The notes under the pieces were generated by a model. That model searched no databases. It worked only from the letters and a program-made list of their open reading frames with translations, and was not told the origin of the DNA. Source: Chlorocebus sabaeus (Eukaryota; Chordata; Mammalia; Primates; Cercopithecidae). From it: a DNA stretch of 64,000 bases. The stretch lies in the NCBI RefSeq assembly GCF_047675955.1, contig NC_132914.1, positions 45,904,521 to 45,968,520 of the forward strand. Direction: 5' to 3'. The position numbers and the translations under genes are program-made. Below are positions 24,763 to 35,599 of this stretch, piece after piece (position 1 is the stretch's first letter; each line of letters opens with the position of its first letter).

Positions 24763-25699
24763 AAGAACTTTCTTTAACATTTCTTGTGGCACAGGTCTGT
24801 TTCGTTTCTCTTTCATTCTGAGTATTTTCACTTGGTGTAGAATTCCATGTTAACATTTTTTTCTGTTAACATTTTAAAGATGTCACTCTATGTCTTAGTT
24901 TCTTGTGATGACTATGCTGTAAATTTAATTTTTTTTTTCCTTTAGGTAATGTGTCTTTTTTGCCTGACTGCCTTCAAGATTTTCTCTTTATCTTTGATTT
25001 TCACATGTTTAAATAGGATGCATCGTGTGTGTTTAGGGGGGAGGGTATTTATATCACTATGATTCTCTAAGCTTCTTGGATCTGTAGTTTGATGTCTTTC
25101 ATTATTTTTTGAAAATTCTCAGCTATCATCTCTTCATTTATTTTCTACTCTGCTCTCTTTCTCTTCTGGAATTCTAATTGCATGTATGTTAGGCTGTTTT
25201 ATATTGTCACATAACTCATATGTTCTGTCCTTTTTTTATATTTTCTTTTTTTCTTTCAGTTTTGGTAATATCTGTTGACATATCATCCAGTTTACTAATT
25301 GTTTTCCCTTTGGCTATGTTCAATCTACTTATGAAACCACTGAAGGCCTTCTTCACCACTATTACCATATATTTCCATACATTTAAATATTTTCTAACAT
25401 TTCTTTGGCATTTTCTTCATTTCTAACTCCCTACTGAAATTACCCACTGGTAGATGAATATTGCTTATTGTTTTCATTTCAGACTTTTCTACTTTGGATC
25501 TTTTCTACTAGGATCCAGTTGCTCTTTTGCAACTAGTAGATGACCTTGAGGATTCTAGCCTATTATCACCTCTGCCTACATTCCAGTGGTGAAAGCAAGT
25601 CACATGATCATTCAATGGGCTGTATAGCTCTCTAACACAGATAGGGATTATTATTCTGTCACAAGGAGAAAAAAAACAGTCTATTAAATTAACCTATGG

Positions 25700-26990
25700 A
25701 GTTTCCCATTTTAGAAACGTAGGAGTTATCTTTGATTCCTCCATTTTCCTCATTTGCCACATTTAATCAGAAAGCCCCAGTGAATCGTTTGTCAAAGTAC
25801 ATATAGAATCCATACATTTTCTCTGTGCCATCCTAATCCAAGATATCATCATCTCTTCCCTGCGCTCCTAATTGGACCTTCTCGCTTTTACTCTTCCTTC
25901 CTCCTATCAATTTTCCCAACTAAAGCGAGTTTATCTTAAAATGTAAATCAGTTCACATTGTTCATTCACTTAAAAAACAATATTCTATTGCATTTGAAAT
26001 GTTAACAAAAGAGCAATGAGATCTCTTGTGCAGACAAAAGGAGAACTTTATTTTCTAAAAGCAACCTGCAGATTGAGGAGAAAGCCTTCAGTGCAAAACA
26101 AAAGTGCACTCTAAGGAGAGGACTGGAGAATTACACATTATAAAGATGAAGACTGCAGGCTAGAAGAGAAGTCAGGGGAGTGAGGAACAGAGTCTTGATT
26201 GGAAAACCTTTGATCCCCCAAATCACCAGTCTCTCTTAGTTGGCTGATTCCAGGTGATTGGCTGGCACCAGGTGACCTCTTGGTGGTCAGTTGGGGAATT
26301 TCCAGCTGTAGTTGTTTTTGACATTGTTTTCAGGAACTGTTCTTTGACTTGACTGCAGAAAAACTGGTTTTGCAACGCTTTTCACAGATACAGAGTGTAT
26401 GATCACTCCCTCACTCTGCTATGGCCTCTTGGTTCTGCTTTTAGCTTTTGAGCCACAGGGAGTCTGCCTTGTCTGTCAACTGGGGGCATAACTTGATACA
26501 TTTAAAATAAAATTTAAACTTCTAATAAGAGCAAGGCCATCCTCCCTCTGCCTCTCTTTCCAACCTCATCTCATTCTAGTTTCTTCTTTATTCACATTTC
26601 AGAAACTTGATCTCTATAAGCTCTTCCCTATTTCATAGCTTTTGCATATGCTGTTCCATCTCTCTAGAATGCTCTTTCTCTAACTTTTGCCAAGCCTTGT
26701 TCATTCTCATGCCTTAAGTCTTAGCATGTGTGTCACTTTCTCAAATAGCCCTTCCCTGACCTTCCTCTCTAAAGCTGATCCCCTGCTGTTCTCTAACAAG
26801 CTCTAGTTTGGTTCTGTCATCATTCTAATTTGTCTGTTTACTTATCTCCCACACTAGACTGTAAGGATCATGAAAGAATGGGTCATTTCTGTGTTGTTTG
26901 CTGTTGTATCCCCACAGCTGGCCTTGACCTTGGTACTTCGTAAGTTTTTTTAAAAAGTGTTGAATGAGTGAGTAAATAGGCAGATGAAAT
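25700..26990 (+). mobile_element. L2 3' region, split by a candidate LTR
   Basis: Bases 25704-25999 and 26501-26990 follow the L2 order in sense, including 'aggagttatctttgattcct', 'catatgctgttccatctct', 'cacactagactgtaagg' and the terminal 'gaatgagtgagt'. The coding capacity (L2 reverse transcriptase C-terminus) is lost. Confidence 0.7.
26000..26500 (-). mobile_element. Candidate solo LTR inserted in L2
   Basis: A 501-base block with no L2 similarity splits the L2. It begins TG and ends CA, has an antisense AATAAA at 26047-26052 close to its left end, and is flanked by ttgaaa (25994-25999) and tttaaa (26501-26506). These are the hallmarks of a minus-strand LTR. Family unknown. Confidence 0.55.
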
Positions 26991-27059
26991 AATGAGGGTA
27001 TAATCCAGGGCAGCAACCATAGGGAAAGAAAAGAGAGAACACTGGAAACTTTTAAGGCT

Positions 27060-27345
27060 CCGATTAAATGCCCAATCTTCTCTGAGGTCTCTCCTTATCT
27101 TTTCAGCCAGAAATTGAGTATAGTGTCCCACTTCTGAACCTCTGATTTTGTTAATGCCTCATTTGTTGTGTTTAACATTCTCTACCTCTTGTAATGATTG
27201 TTTTAAATGACAGCTCTTTCCTGCCAGGATTTTACCCATCTTAAAGGAAAGACCATATTTTATTCATCTGTCTCCCATAGTAGTCAACATTCTGCTTGGC
27301 ACATAATAAGCTGAATATATGTTTTGAATGAAAGAATGAGGAATG
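27060..27345 (+). mobile_element. Second L2 3' end fragment
   Basis: The stretch ends with the L2-type terminus 'tgcttggcacataataagc' followed by 'gaatgaaagaatgagg'. It lies just downstream of the first L2 end and is in the same orientation, so two L2 copies lie in tandem. Confidence 0.6.
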
Positions 27346-28349
27346 ACTTGAACACTTTTGTATTCTAAGGTGAGGAGAAAGGGTCTGCATAGATTGGGTC
27401 CTTGGATAACTTCCCTGTGATTCAGCCTCTCAGGGAGGGGCCCAAGCTTCTTGAAATAAGCTTTCCAATCTTATTACAAGGGTTATTTTTCCATGGTATG
27501 AGCTTGCTATACTTCACTTTCTGAAGGAGACCAAAGAAAGACACAATGTATTGACCTTTTCTGGATTTGATAATCTCAATTTATAGTGCCAAGCATTGCC
27601 CAGCACATGCCAGTTAGGCCAATAAAAATGATTTCGAACTTCCAAACTTTTCTCCCTGGAGAAGCAGAGTAATAGTCTTGATCACACTCTAAGGAGGCAC
27701 TTGGGTCCCAGCCAATCTCTGCCCAGTTGGGTCCCTCATCCTTCCTCCTTCTCTGGTATCTGGGGAAACAGGCCTGAGGGGAGGGGAAGGTAGTGTTGAG
27801 CCGGGACCCTCAGGGTCTCCTTAGCATTTGCTACTTAGATAATCCCAGTGGTTCCATGTGTGGAAATCTCTACAGGCAACTTTACATCAGATCAATTAAG
27901 GCCAGCTTGAGTTTTGCTTTTACTCTAAATGAGTCTCAAGAGTTTAGTTAGGAAGATACCTACAGGGACTGCTCAGTGACAATCCAAGGAGGATCACAGG
28001 AGCAGCTGGGATTTATTAAAAGAGTGAGCAAAGGGCCCATGTCCAGGAGGTGTCCCTGCAGATCTTGTTCCAAGCATCATGAGTAAAATGGCAACTCCAG
28101 CACCAGCTCTCCCTGCTGTGTAACTTAGGTATTATCCCTACGAAGTCCTCCCTATTCTCACCCTAAATCTTACCCTTGCAGTTATTTCTGGATTAGTCAG
28201 GGAGGGTTGGTCCCTGACTTTGGGACATATCTATTAACATACACTTCTCATTTAATCTATCCCAATCACTGATTGGGATAAAAATTAAATCCCCCTCTGG
28301 GAAAAAAAGACATTCATCTCATTGCACCCCGCATCATAGAATGCTTCTA
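27346..28349. other. No recognised feature
   Basis: About 1 kb of mixed-composition sequence without a repeat family, RNA gene or plausible coding frame that I can recognise. It is one of the least repetitive stretches in the window. Confidence 0.5.
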
Positions 28350-28640
28350 ATAATAAAAAATGGACAACAACCCAATTATTCTACAAGACATAAACTGTTA
28401 AATTAAATATAGAACACCTACATAATGGCATTTTATGCATTCAATATATCTATCATGAGTTCTTTATACCACGGATACATACTTACCTATAATTTTAAGT
28501 AAAATTCAGGATGAAAATTCTACATATCATGTGAAAAAGGTATGTCAAATCACATTTAGGCAATGGAAATATACCAAAATGATAACTACAGAAGTCATGA
28601 ATATTTTTGAATTGTTATTCTTCTTTACAGTGTTTTTGTA
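28350..28640 (+). mobile_element. Possible ancient L1 3' region
   Basis: Wording such as 'tggacaacaacccaattatt' and 'taaactgttaaattaaat' resembles the 3' region of old L1ME-type elements. The match is weak. Confidence 0.35.
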
Positions 28641-28754
28641 GTTTCAATGTATTACTATCATAATCAGGAGAAAACACATTAAAATTATAATAGGTCCACT
28701 CTACACAGATATTTCTAACATAGCACCAGAGAAAAATGCCCAATCAATCTATTC

Positions 28755-29850
28755 ATCTCCTAGGGCTGCCATAACAAACGACCACAAATTGAATGGCTTA
28801 AAGTGGCGGGAATGTATTTTCTCACAGTTTTGGAGAATAGAAGTCCAAAATCAAGGTGTTGGCAGAATTGCTTCCTTCTGAAGACTCTGAGAGAGAATCT
28901 ATTCCATGCTTCTCTCTGTTAACTGCCAGAAATCCCTGGCATCCTTTGCCTTATCATTACCTCAATCTCTGCCTCTATCATCACATGACATTCTCCCTGT
29001 GCAGCTCTGTGTGTGTTCAAACTTCCCCCTTCTTCTAAGAATTAGTCATTGGATTAGGGACCACCTTTATTTAGTTTGGCCTCATCTCAACTTGATTATA
29101 TCTACAAAACAATACTTCCAAATTGTGGGGAAAAGAAAGAGATCAACCTCTTACTGTGTCTATATAGAAAGAAGTAGACATAAGAGACTCCATTTTGTTC
29201 TGTATTTGAGATGCTGTTAATTTGTGACCCTACCCCCAACCTTGTCCTTGCAAGAGACATGTGCTGCGGTGACTCAAGGTTTAATGGATTTTGGGCTGTG
29301 CAGGATGCATCTTTGTTAAACAAGTGCCTGAAGGCAGCTTGCTGGTTAAAAGTCACCACCATTCTCTTAATTTCAACTACCCAGGGATATGGTAGGGACC
29401 TCTGCCTAGAAAAGCTAGGTATTGTCCAAGGTTTCTCCCCATGTGATAGGCTGAAACAATGCTGCTAAAAGGTTTATGGAGATGTTTGCATATGCATCTC
29501 AAGGCACAGCATTTTCCTTTAAACTTATTCATGTCACAGATATTTTTGTTCATATGTCTTACTGCTGATTTCCTCCCTACAATGATCCTATTGTCCTGCC
29601 ACTCCCTTATCTTTAAGATGGTAAAGATAATTATCAATAAATACTAAGGGAACTCAGAGACCGGTGCCGGCGTGGGTCCTCTGTAAGCTGAGTGCCGGTC
29701 CCCTGGGCCCACTTTTTCTTTCTCTATACTTTGTCTCTGTGTCTCATTTCTTTTCTCAAGTCTCTCGTTTCACCTAATGAGAAACACCCACAAGTGTGGA
29801 GGGGCAGGCCACCCCTTCACCAAATAAAGTCATATTTACAGAGAGGTTGC
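28755..29850 (-). mobile_element. MLT1-like MaLR LTR, split by an ERVK-type LTR
   Basis: Bases 28755-29123 match the antisense of MLT1 LTRs ('cctagggctgccataacaaa', 'agtccaaaatcaaggtgt', 'tcatctcaacttgattatat'). The continuation 'ccaaataaagtcatattta' lies beyond the inserted LTR at 29820. The left border and the far right end are approximate. Confidence 0.72.
29124..29819 (+). mobile_element. Solo HERV-K-like (ERVK/HML) LTR
   Basis: The LTR starts TGTGGGGAAAAG, carries the 'agactccattttgttctg' block, an AATAAA at 29636-29641 and 'gagaaacacccaca' near the 3' end, and finishes ...CTTCA. It is flanked by a perfect 6-base duplication ccaaat (29118-29123, 29820-29825), the duplication size of betaretrovirus-like ERVs. 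At 696 bp it is shorter than LTR5 and more like LTR13/LTR14-type HML LTRs; the exact subfamily is not set. No viral genes accompany it. Confidence 0.88.
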
Positions 29851-29958
29851 TGGCAGAATAATTCCTAGACCTCACTCCAGTGTCCCCCTTGGAAGAACCC
29901 AAATGGAAGCCAGAGGACAAAGGAGCTCCCTGATGTAGAACATACAGATTAACTACCA

Positions 29959-30500
29959 CAGGGGTTCCCAGCCCCCAGGTCACAGACTGGTACTGGTCAG
30001 TGACCTGTCAGGAACCAGGCCACAGAGCAGGAGGTGAGTGGTGGGCAAGTAAGTAAAACTTCATCTGTATTTACAGCTGCTCCGCATCACTCCCATTACC
30101 ACCTGAGCTGTGCCCCCTGTCATATCAACAGTGGCATTAGTTTCTCATAGGAGTATGAACCCTGTTGTGAACTGCACGTGTGTGGGGTCAAGACTGCATG
30201 CTCTTTATGAGAATCTAATGCATGATGATCTGTTTCTATTTCCCATCACCCCCAGATGGGACCATCTGTTTGCAGGAAAACAAGCTCAGGGCTCCCACTG
30301 ATTCTACATTATGGCGAGCTGTATAATTATTTCATTATATATTTTATAAGTATAATAATAATAGGATATTAACAGAATAATAACAGAAATAAAGTGCACA
30401 ATAAATGCTTGAATCATCCTGAAACCATCCCCAACCCAGTCTAGGGAAAAATTGTCTTCCACAAAACTGGCCCCTAATGCCAAAGAGGTTAGGACCGCTG
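29959..30500 (+). mobile_element. MER1A-like nonautonomous hAT (Charlie) transposon
   Basis: The ends read caggggttccca and aggaccgctg (imperfect terminal inverted repeats). The flanks aactacca (29951-29958) and agctacta (30501-30508) are an 8-base duplication with two transitions, as hAT elements make. The 542-base length fits MER1A rather than the shorter MER1B. It has no transposase. Confidence 0.8.
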
Positions 30501-31037
30501 AGCTACTAGAAGCACGGAGCAGGATGGAAAAGAGTGGAAAACGGATTTTTTAGGGCAAAAGGAAGTTATCCAGCACATTGAGTTATTATTTAGTGTCATG
30601 TATATTTGTATGTTTGGGCTTAGGCCTCAGTGCTTCCCTAGTGGTTGGCTAGAGGCTGCCCTCAGTTCCTTGACATGTGAGCCTCTCCCTTTGGCCTCTT
30701 CTGGTATAACCACACCAGAGCCAGTGAGAGAAAATGCCACTGACGTGAAAGTCAGAGTCTCTTATGGCCTAATCATGAAACTGACATTTCATCATTTTCT
30801 GTATCCTATTTATTAGAAGCAAATCATTAGGTCCAGTCCACACTCAAAGCAAAGAGATTAAACAAGAATGTGAACATTTCCCTCATTCTCTCTAATAGGT
30901 TTCTAATTTTGCTCCCCCTTCTCCTGATGACCAAATGCTTACAAGGTATCTGTGCCCCTTTCTAGTCCCAGAAGTTCAATCTTAGCCTAAACCAAACATG
31001 GTGATCCTAGTTCCCTTGTGAAGGGTTACTTTAAGTA
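30501..31037. other. Unassigned, possibly an old repeat fragment
   Basis: Bases 30620-30860 have wording familiar from an old mammalian repeat ('ggttggctagaggctgccct', 'agaagcaaatcattaggtcc') which recurs near 36170-36200. I cannot name the family. No gene is seen. Confidence 0.4.
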
Positions 31038-31063
31038 CAATCATGTATCTCTCAATGAGGATG

Positions 31064-31098
<35 letters not shown>

Positions 31099-31639
31099 AG
31101 ACAGTCTTGCTGTTGCCCAGGCTGGAGTGCAGTGGCGTAATCTCGGCTCACTGCAGCCTCTGCCTCCTGGATTCAAGTGATTCTCCTGCCTCAGCCTCCC
31201 AAGTAGCTGGGACTACAGGCATGTGCCACCACACATGCTAATTTTTTATATATATTTTTTTAATTTTTTGTATTTTTAGTAGAGTCGGGATTTCATCGTG
31301 TTAGCCAGGATGGAGGATGCATTCTTAAAAATGCCTCATTAGGTTATTTTGTCCTTGTGCAAACATAGAGTGTACTTCCACAAACCTATCCTATGTGGTA
31401 GGATAGACGGTATATCCTACCACACACCTAGGCAATATGATATCCCTATTGCTTGTAGGCTACAAAACTGTACATGTTACTGTACTGAATACTGTGGCAA
31501 TTGTAGCACCATGATATTTGTGTATCTAAGCATATCTAAACATAGAAAAGGCACAGTGAAAGTATGGTATTATAATCTTATAGGACCACCATCATATATG
31601 CAGTTTATCCTTGATCAAAATATCACTATGTGTATGACT
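31038..31639 (+). mobile_element. MER2-like TcMar-Tigger transposon, split by an Alu
   Basis: The terminal sequences are caatcatgtat and gtgtatgact, with TA on both sides (31036-31037 and 31640-31641), the target duplication of Tc1/mariner elements. Without the Alu and its duplicated target it is about 346 bases, matching MER2 length. No transposase is encoded. Confidence 0.8.
31065..31312 (-). mobile_element. 5'-truncated Alu with a 33-T tail, nested in MER2
   Basis: A run of 33 T (31065-31097) precedes a reverse Alu that stops short of its 5' end ('ttagccaggatg'). The duplication gaggatgc flanks it at 31057-31064 and 31313-31320. Confidence 0.92.
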
Positions 31640-31641
31640 TA

Positions 31642-32097
31642 TAAGACCATGATGAAATTCTAGTAAAAGTATGTGAGACTAATCTGGAAGGCTTCTGGGA
31701 AAATTTATTCTCACTCTTAAAAGGGACACAAACACAGGGATGATTCCTGGTTCTCTGAATGTAGTGTTTTGCATTTGATGTCCACAACCATGTCACTCAA
31801 TTTGGAAACATAAGGGCATCCAGTCTAAGAAGGCAAATCAACACCCCATGAAGAGGGCAGAGCAGAAAGATTTAGAAAATACCTGGATTTTGATGAGGTT
31901 ATTGAGTTGCTGACTTAACCAACCCTGGATCATCCCCATCACTGTAGTCCTTGTGATGTAACTTAACAGTGTACTCATTGTTCTGTCACTTTTGGTTGGA
32001 TTCATACTGCATTCAACTGAAAGGATTATAACAGATGTGTGCCTTATTTCTCAAATAGCAGCTGTTATACCCAGAGTATCTAACTATTATTGGAAGT
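31642..32097. other. No recognised feature
   Basis: Intergenic sequence. No family, RNA gene or coding frame is recognised. Confidence 0.45.
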
Positions 32098-32290
32098 TGT
32101 AACCATGGGAAAGTTATTTAAGCTCTTTTTAACTCTGTTTTCTCATCTGCAAAATGGGAGTAATAATAGTATCTATACCAAATATTTTTGGGGAAGAGTA
32201 AATTCATCAATATATGTATGCAAACTGAACAATGCCTGGCACATTACAGGGGTGTGATAAATGTGAGGTATTCTTATTACTTACATCAGA
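32098..32290 (+). mobile_element. MIR
   Basis: The core and 3' part are readable ('tttctcatctgcaaaatggg', 'caatgcctggcaca'). Confidence 0.78.
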
Positions 32291-32344
32291 CATTCATTAA
32301 GTGAGGCTACTTATACAGTATTTTTTTCTGCAGGTAGACATCAC

Positions 32345-32632
32345 TACTTTTATTTTACTGTTGAAAAAACTGAGGGTCAGTCAAAAAAAAAGAAAAAATT
32401 ACTGTCACATTAGCAGGCCAAACAAAAAACAAGGGATCAGGTAGATAAAATAATTTACTCAAGGTCACACAATAACCATACTATGTAGGAACCAGTATAC
32501 CTCCAGTTTATAGATATAGAAATTGAGATATAGTCACATAACTGGTAAATTGCAGAGCCAGAATTTCAATCAGATGTTCTAGTTCCAGACTTCATGCTTT
32601 TAACCACTATTCCATGTACTGCCTCTGTAGGT
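32345..32632 (-). mobile_element. MIR (one or two copies), antisense
   Basis: Two consecutive antisense stretches, 32345-32490 ('ctcaaggtcacacaataac') and 32500-32632 ('cttttaaccactattccatg'), both match MIR. They overlap in consensus position and so are probably two copies. Confidence 0.68.
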
Positions 32633-32639
32633 ATATCAT

Positions 32640-32800
32640 AATTTATTAAACTATTCTCCTACTGATGAACAATTAGGTTTTTAAACTTTCACTGTTATAA
32701 GTAAATGAACATCTTGTACACATATGCTTGGAACAGATGAACAACTATTTCTGTATGATAAATTCCTAAAGGTGGAAGACGGTCTGCTTTTTATTACTCA
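32640..32800 (-). mobile_element. Ancient L1/HAL1 fragment, antisense
   Basis: Text such as 'ctactgatgaacaattaggt' and 'gataaattcctaaaggtgga' matches antisense old L1 3' regions. Confidence 0.55.
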
Positions 32801-32960
32801 AGAATGCCTTGCAGAATCAGTGAAGCAAAAATAAAAAATTTAAAAAAGTTTTTAACATGACCTAGAGTAAACCATTTGAACTATACAGGAGAGAGATTTT
32901 TGTGTATGTTCTAAATTAGACTTGGACATGCAAATTAGGAGCAGATCTGTTCTTCCAGCC

Positions 32961-33273
32961 CCCCCACCCCCACTTTTTTTTTTTGGTTGATGGAGTCTAG
33001 CTCTGTCACCCAGGCTGGAGTGCAACAGCGCGATCTTGGCTTACTGCAACTTCTGCCTTCTGGGTTCAAGTGATTCTCCTGCCTCAGCCTCCCGAGTAGC
33101 TGGGATTACAGGCGCACACCACCATGCCACCCGGCTAACTTTTTTTTGTATTTTAGTAGAGATGAGGTTTCACCGTGTTACCCAGGCTGGTGGCGAACTC
33201 CTGAGCTCAGGCAATCCGCCCACCTCGACCTCCCAAAGTGCTGGAATTACAGGTGTGAGCTACCGTGCCTGGC
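32961..33273 (-). mobile_element. Alu (AluS-like), antisense
   Basis: Full Alu with a C/T-rich tail. Flanks cttccagcc (about 32952-32960) and cttccggcc (33274-33282) match with one change. Confidence 0.92.
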
Positions 33274-33519
33274 CCTTCCGGCCTGTTTCTTTTTCCCACC
33301 AAAGCTGTGACTAGAGTCACCCCAAAACTGAACCTAAAAATGTGTGCTTGCTTTTGTCTTGAAATGCCTGAATGTGAGAGGCTTGCTGGAATAACCTGAC
33401 CCCATGGGAAAATAGGGGCAATGAGGTAATGAGCTTTGGATGAAATTATGGGAGCAATCCACCAAATCCCCAAGGTCCTAGTAGATCAAGAAAGGAATTT
33501 AGTGGTGCCAGTGGCTTTG

Positions 33520-34075
33520 ATGCAGGACAGGGGAACCCTAAAATTGCAGTTTAGCCCAGGAGGGTTCTTGGCTTCACCCAAGGAAGAATTCAAGGATGAG
33601 CTGGTGGTGTTAGAAGACAATATTTTATTAAATGGTACTACTTCTAGCAAAGCAGGGCTAACTCATAGGCCATGTGCCTGGAATCAACAATGCATGGGCT
33701 CTTGGCAACTATACTTTTGTTCACTTATACCCACTTTCAATTACATGCAAATTAAGGGGTAGTTTAATGCAAATTGAGGAGTAGATTATTTAGAACTCTC
33801 TACCAAAGAGGTGGTAACTTCCAGGTCATTGCCATGGAAAGGGGTGGTAATTTCCAGTAACTGCCATGGCATTTGTAAACTGTCATGGTATTGGTGGGAG
33901 TATCTTATGCTAACGAGCAATGAGAGCAGCTAGGGACTGCTTTCAGTCACCATCTGCTGGTTTTTGTCCAGTTTCTTCACTTTATCCTGTCTGGACTAGA
34001 TCCTGTTTTGGTCAGCAGAATTGTGACCAGAAAACAAGTTCTGCCAGTCTCCTAGCTCACCTTTGTGTAAAGATG
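33520..34075 (-). mobile_element. Candidate ERV1-type LTR, antisense
   Basis: The order 'aggagggttcttggcttca', an antisense AATAAA at 33624-33629, then 'tgccatggcatttgtaaact' and a T-rich end follows the layout of a class I ERV LTR read backwards. Ends and TSDs are not resolved. Confidence 0.55.
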
Positions 34076-34615
34076 AGATGAAGAAAATGACAGGAAACAG
34101 GGTTGCCTAGGCAGCCACATAGATAGGAAATATCCTGTCTAGAGAGGGAGTTGGGTCATGAAGGCAGATGCCAAATAGAGGCCTCAATGTATCTCTCTGG
34201 GTTGGGGTGACTTCAGAAAAGGAGGAGACCAGTTTAAAGCCAAATATCACCCCCAGAAAAATATATCTAGCATCTATATGGAAATCACCACATCCGTGGA
34301 GGCCACCAGTAGGAAACAAAACCAAATTGAGTCCAAGAATAACTAAGAATACTTTTCTATCTTCAGGAGGTCCATTACTGCAAAACAAACTCCTGCTTCC
34401 CTTCAATTTCCCCTTCTAGGACCTGATGTCAGATGTGTTAGGATGTTGAAAATGAAGGGAAAAGCAATGTCTCAGAGGCAGACCACTCTCCATCCAAAGG
34501 GCCCACTAGAAGGTGCTAGAGTGGGAGAAAGAGTGGATGAACAGATCATGCCTTCCCTCTTCTCTGAGCTATTACAAGCCTGATAGGCACTGGAGGGTAG
34601 GAGAGGTACCAGCTG
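34076..34615. other. No recognised feature
   Basis: No repeat family or RNA gene recognised. Overlapping 83-108-codon open frames on both strands show no motif, start context or codon pattern that would support a gene. Confidence 0.5.
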
Positions 34616-34918
34616 TTTTTATTTTTCATTTTTATTTTCTAAAGATAGGGTCTTGCTCTGTGGCCCAGGATAGAGTGCAGTGGTATGATCATGACTCACT
34701 CCTTGAGCTCCTGGGCTCAAGTGATCCTCCTCCATCAGCCTCCTGAGTAGCTGGGACTGCAGGCATGGACCACCACTCTTGGCTAATCTTTTAATTTTTT
34801 GTAGGGATTGGGTCTCACTATTTTGCCCAGACTGGTCTCAAACTCCTGGCCTCGAATGATCCTCCCACCTTGGCTTCCCAAAGTGCTGGGATTACAGGCA
34901 TGATCACTGCATTCAGCC
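34616..34918 (-). mobile_element. Alu (AluJ-like), antisense
   Basis: Two diverged Alu arms in reverse ('gtcttgctctgtggcccagg', 'gcttcccaaagtgctgggat'). Confidence 0.88.
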
Positions 34919-35274
34919 TCAGAAGCCAGCTTTGAATTGACTGTAAGATAAGAATAGACTGTAAATCTCTGAAAGTAACCAGGCAGTTATGGAATATTCA
35001 TCAGAGGATCTGTTCTCCAATAGAAAGGATTATTTGGCATATCACAGTTGGTGGCAGTAACTAAAGAAACATAAAACCATTTCACAATTCATACTTGTGC
35101 CTCATAGTATAAAATTGTTCAACAAACTAGTTACATATACATATGATATAATAAACTCCATAGATATTTTTAATGTAACATTCTATATTAATACTATATT
35201 AATCTAATATTAATTATATAATATATGTAATCTATATTATTAATAACACTATATTAATCTAATAGAGATATTAG
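34919..35274. other. Unassigned sequence ending in an AT-rich tract
   Basis: Bases 35110-35274 are almost pure A/T. They contain the 16-base direct repeat actatattaatctaat at 35193-35208 and 35248-35263. Nothing coding is seen. Confidence 0.55.
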
Positions 35275-35285
35275 ATTCTAGTTGT

Positions 35286-35575
35286 GGCCAGGCATGGTGA
35301 CTCACGTCTGTAATCCCAGCACTTTGGGAGGCCAAGGCGGGTGGATCACTTGAGGCCAGGAGTTCAAGACCAGCCTGGCCAACACAGCAAAACCCTGTCT
35401 CTACTAAAAATACAAAAAAATTAGCCAGGCACAGTGGCACATGCCTGTAAGCTACGCAGAGGCTGAGGCAGGAGAATTGCTTGAACCCGGGAGGCGGAGG
35501 TTGCAGTGAGCTGAGATTGCGCCACTGCACTCCAGCCTGGGTGACAGAGAGAGACTCTGTCTCAAAAAAAAAAAA
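35286..35575 (+). mobile_element. Alu (AluS-like)
   Basis: Full Alu with an 11-base duplication attctagttgt (35275-35285) / attccagttgt (35576-35586), one change. Confidence 0.94.
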
Positions 35576-35599
35576 ATTCCAGTTGTATGTTTAATGAAC

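Larger units (their letters stand above)
15035..25560 (-). mobile_element. Second ancient L1 (L1M/L1ME-type), antisense, interrupted
   Basis: On the minus strand the pieces 15035-16391, 16454-16493, 16657-17139, 17446-17823, 18116-18211, 24145-24454 and 24763-25560 read in L1 order from 3' region through ORF2 to ORF1. The join across L1-B is convincing: the host reads 'ctgccctag' on both sides, as a 16-base duplication. No frame is intact. Ends are approximate. Confidence 0.7.

Noticed and set aside
29102..29468. Open frames of 85-86 codons in and around the HERV-K-like LTR
   Set aside because: They lie in LTR sequence with no gag, pol or env similarity; only a solo LTR is present.
33207..33762. 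88- and 108-codon frames, considered as a small gene
   Set aside because: They overlap an Alu end and a candidate LTR and encode Alu-type text (VAHTCNSSTLGGRGGRI) or LTR text; no independent support.
34107..34419. Overlapping sense and antisense frames of 83 and 99 codons
   Set aside because: No motif, no codon bias and no splice or start context; overlap on both strands is typical of chance frames.
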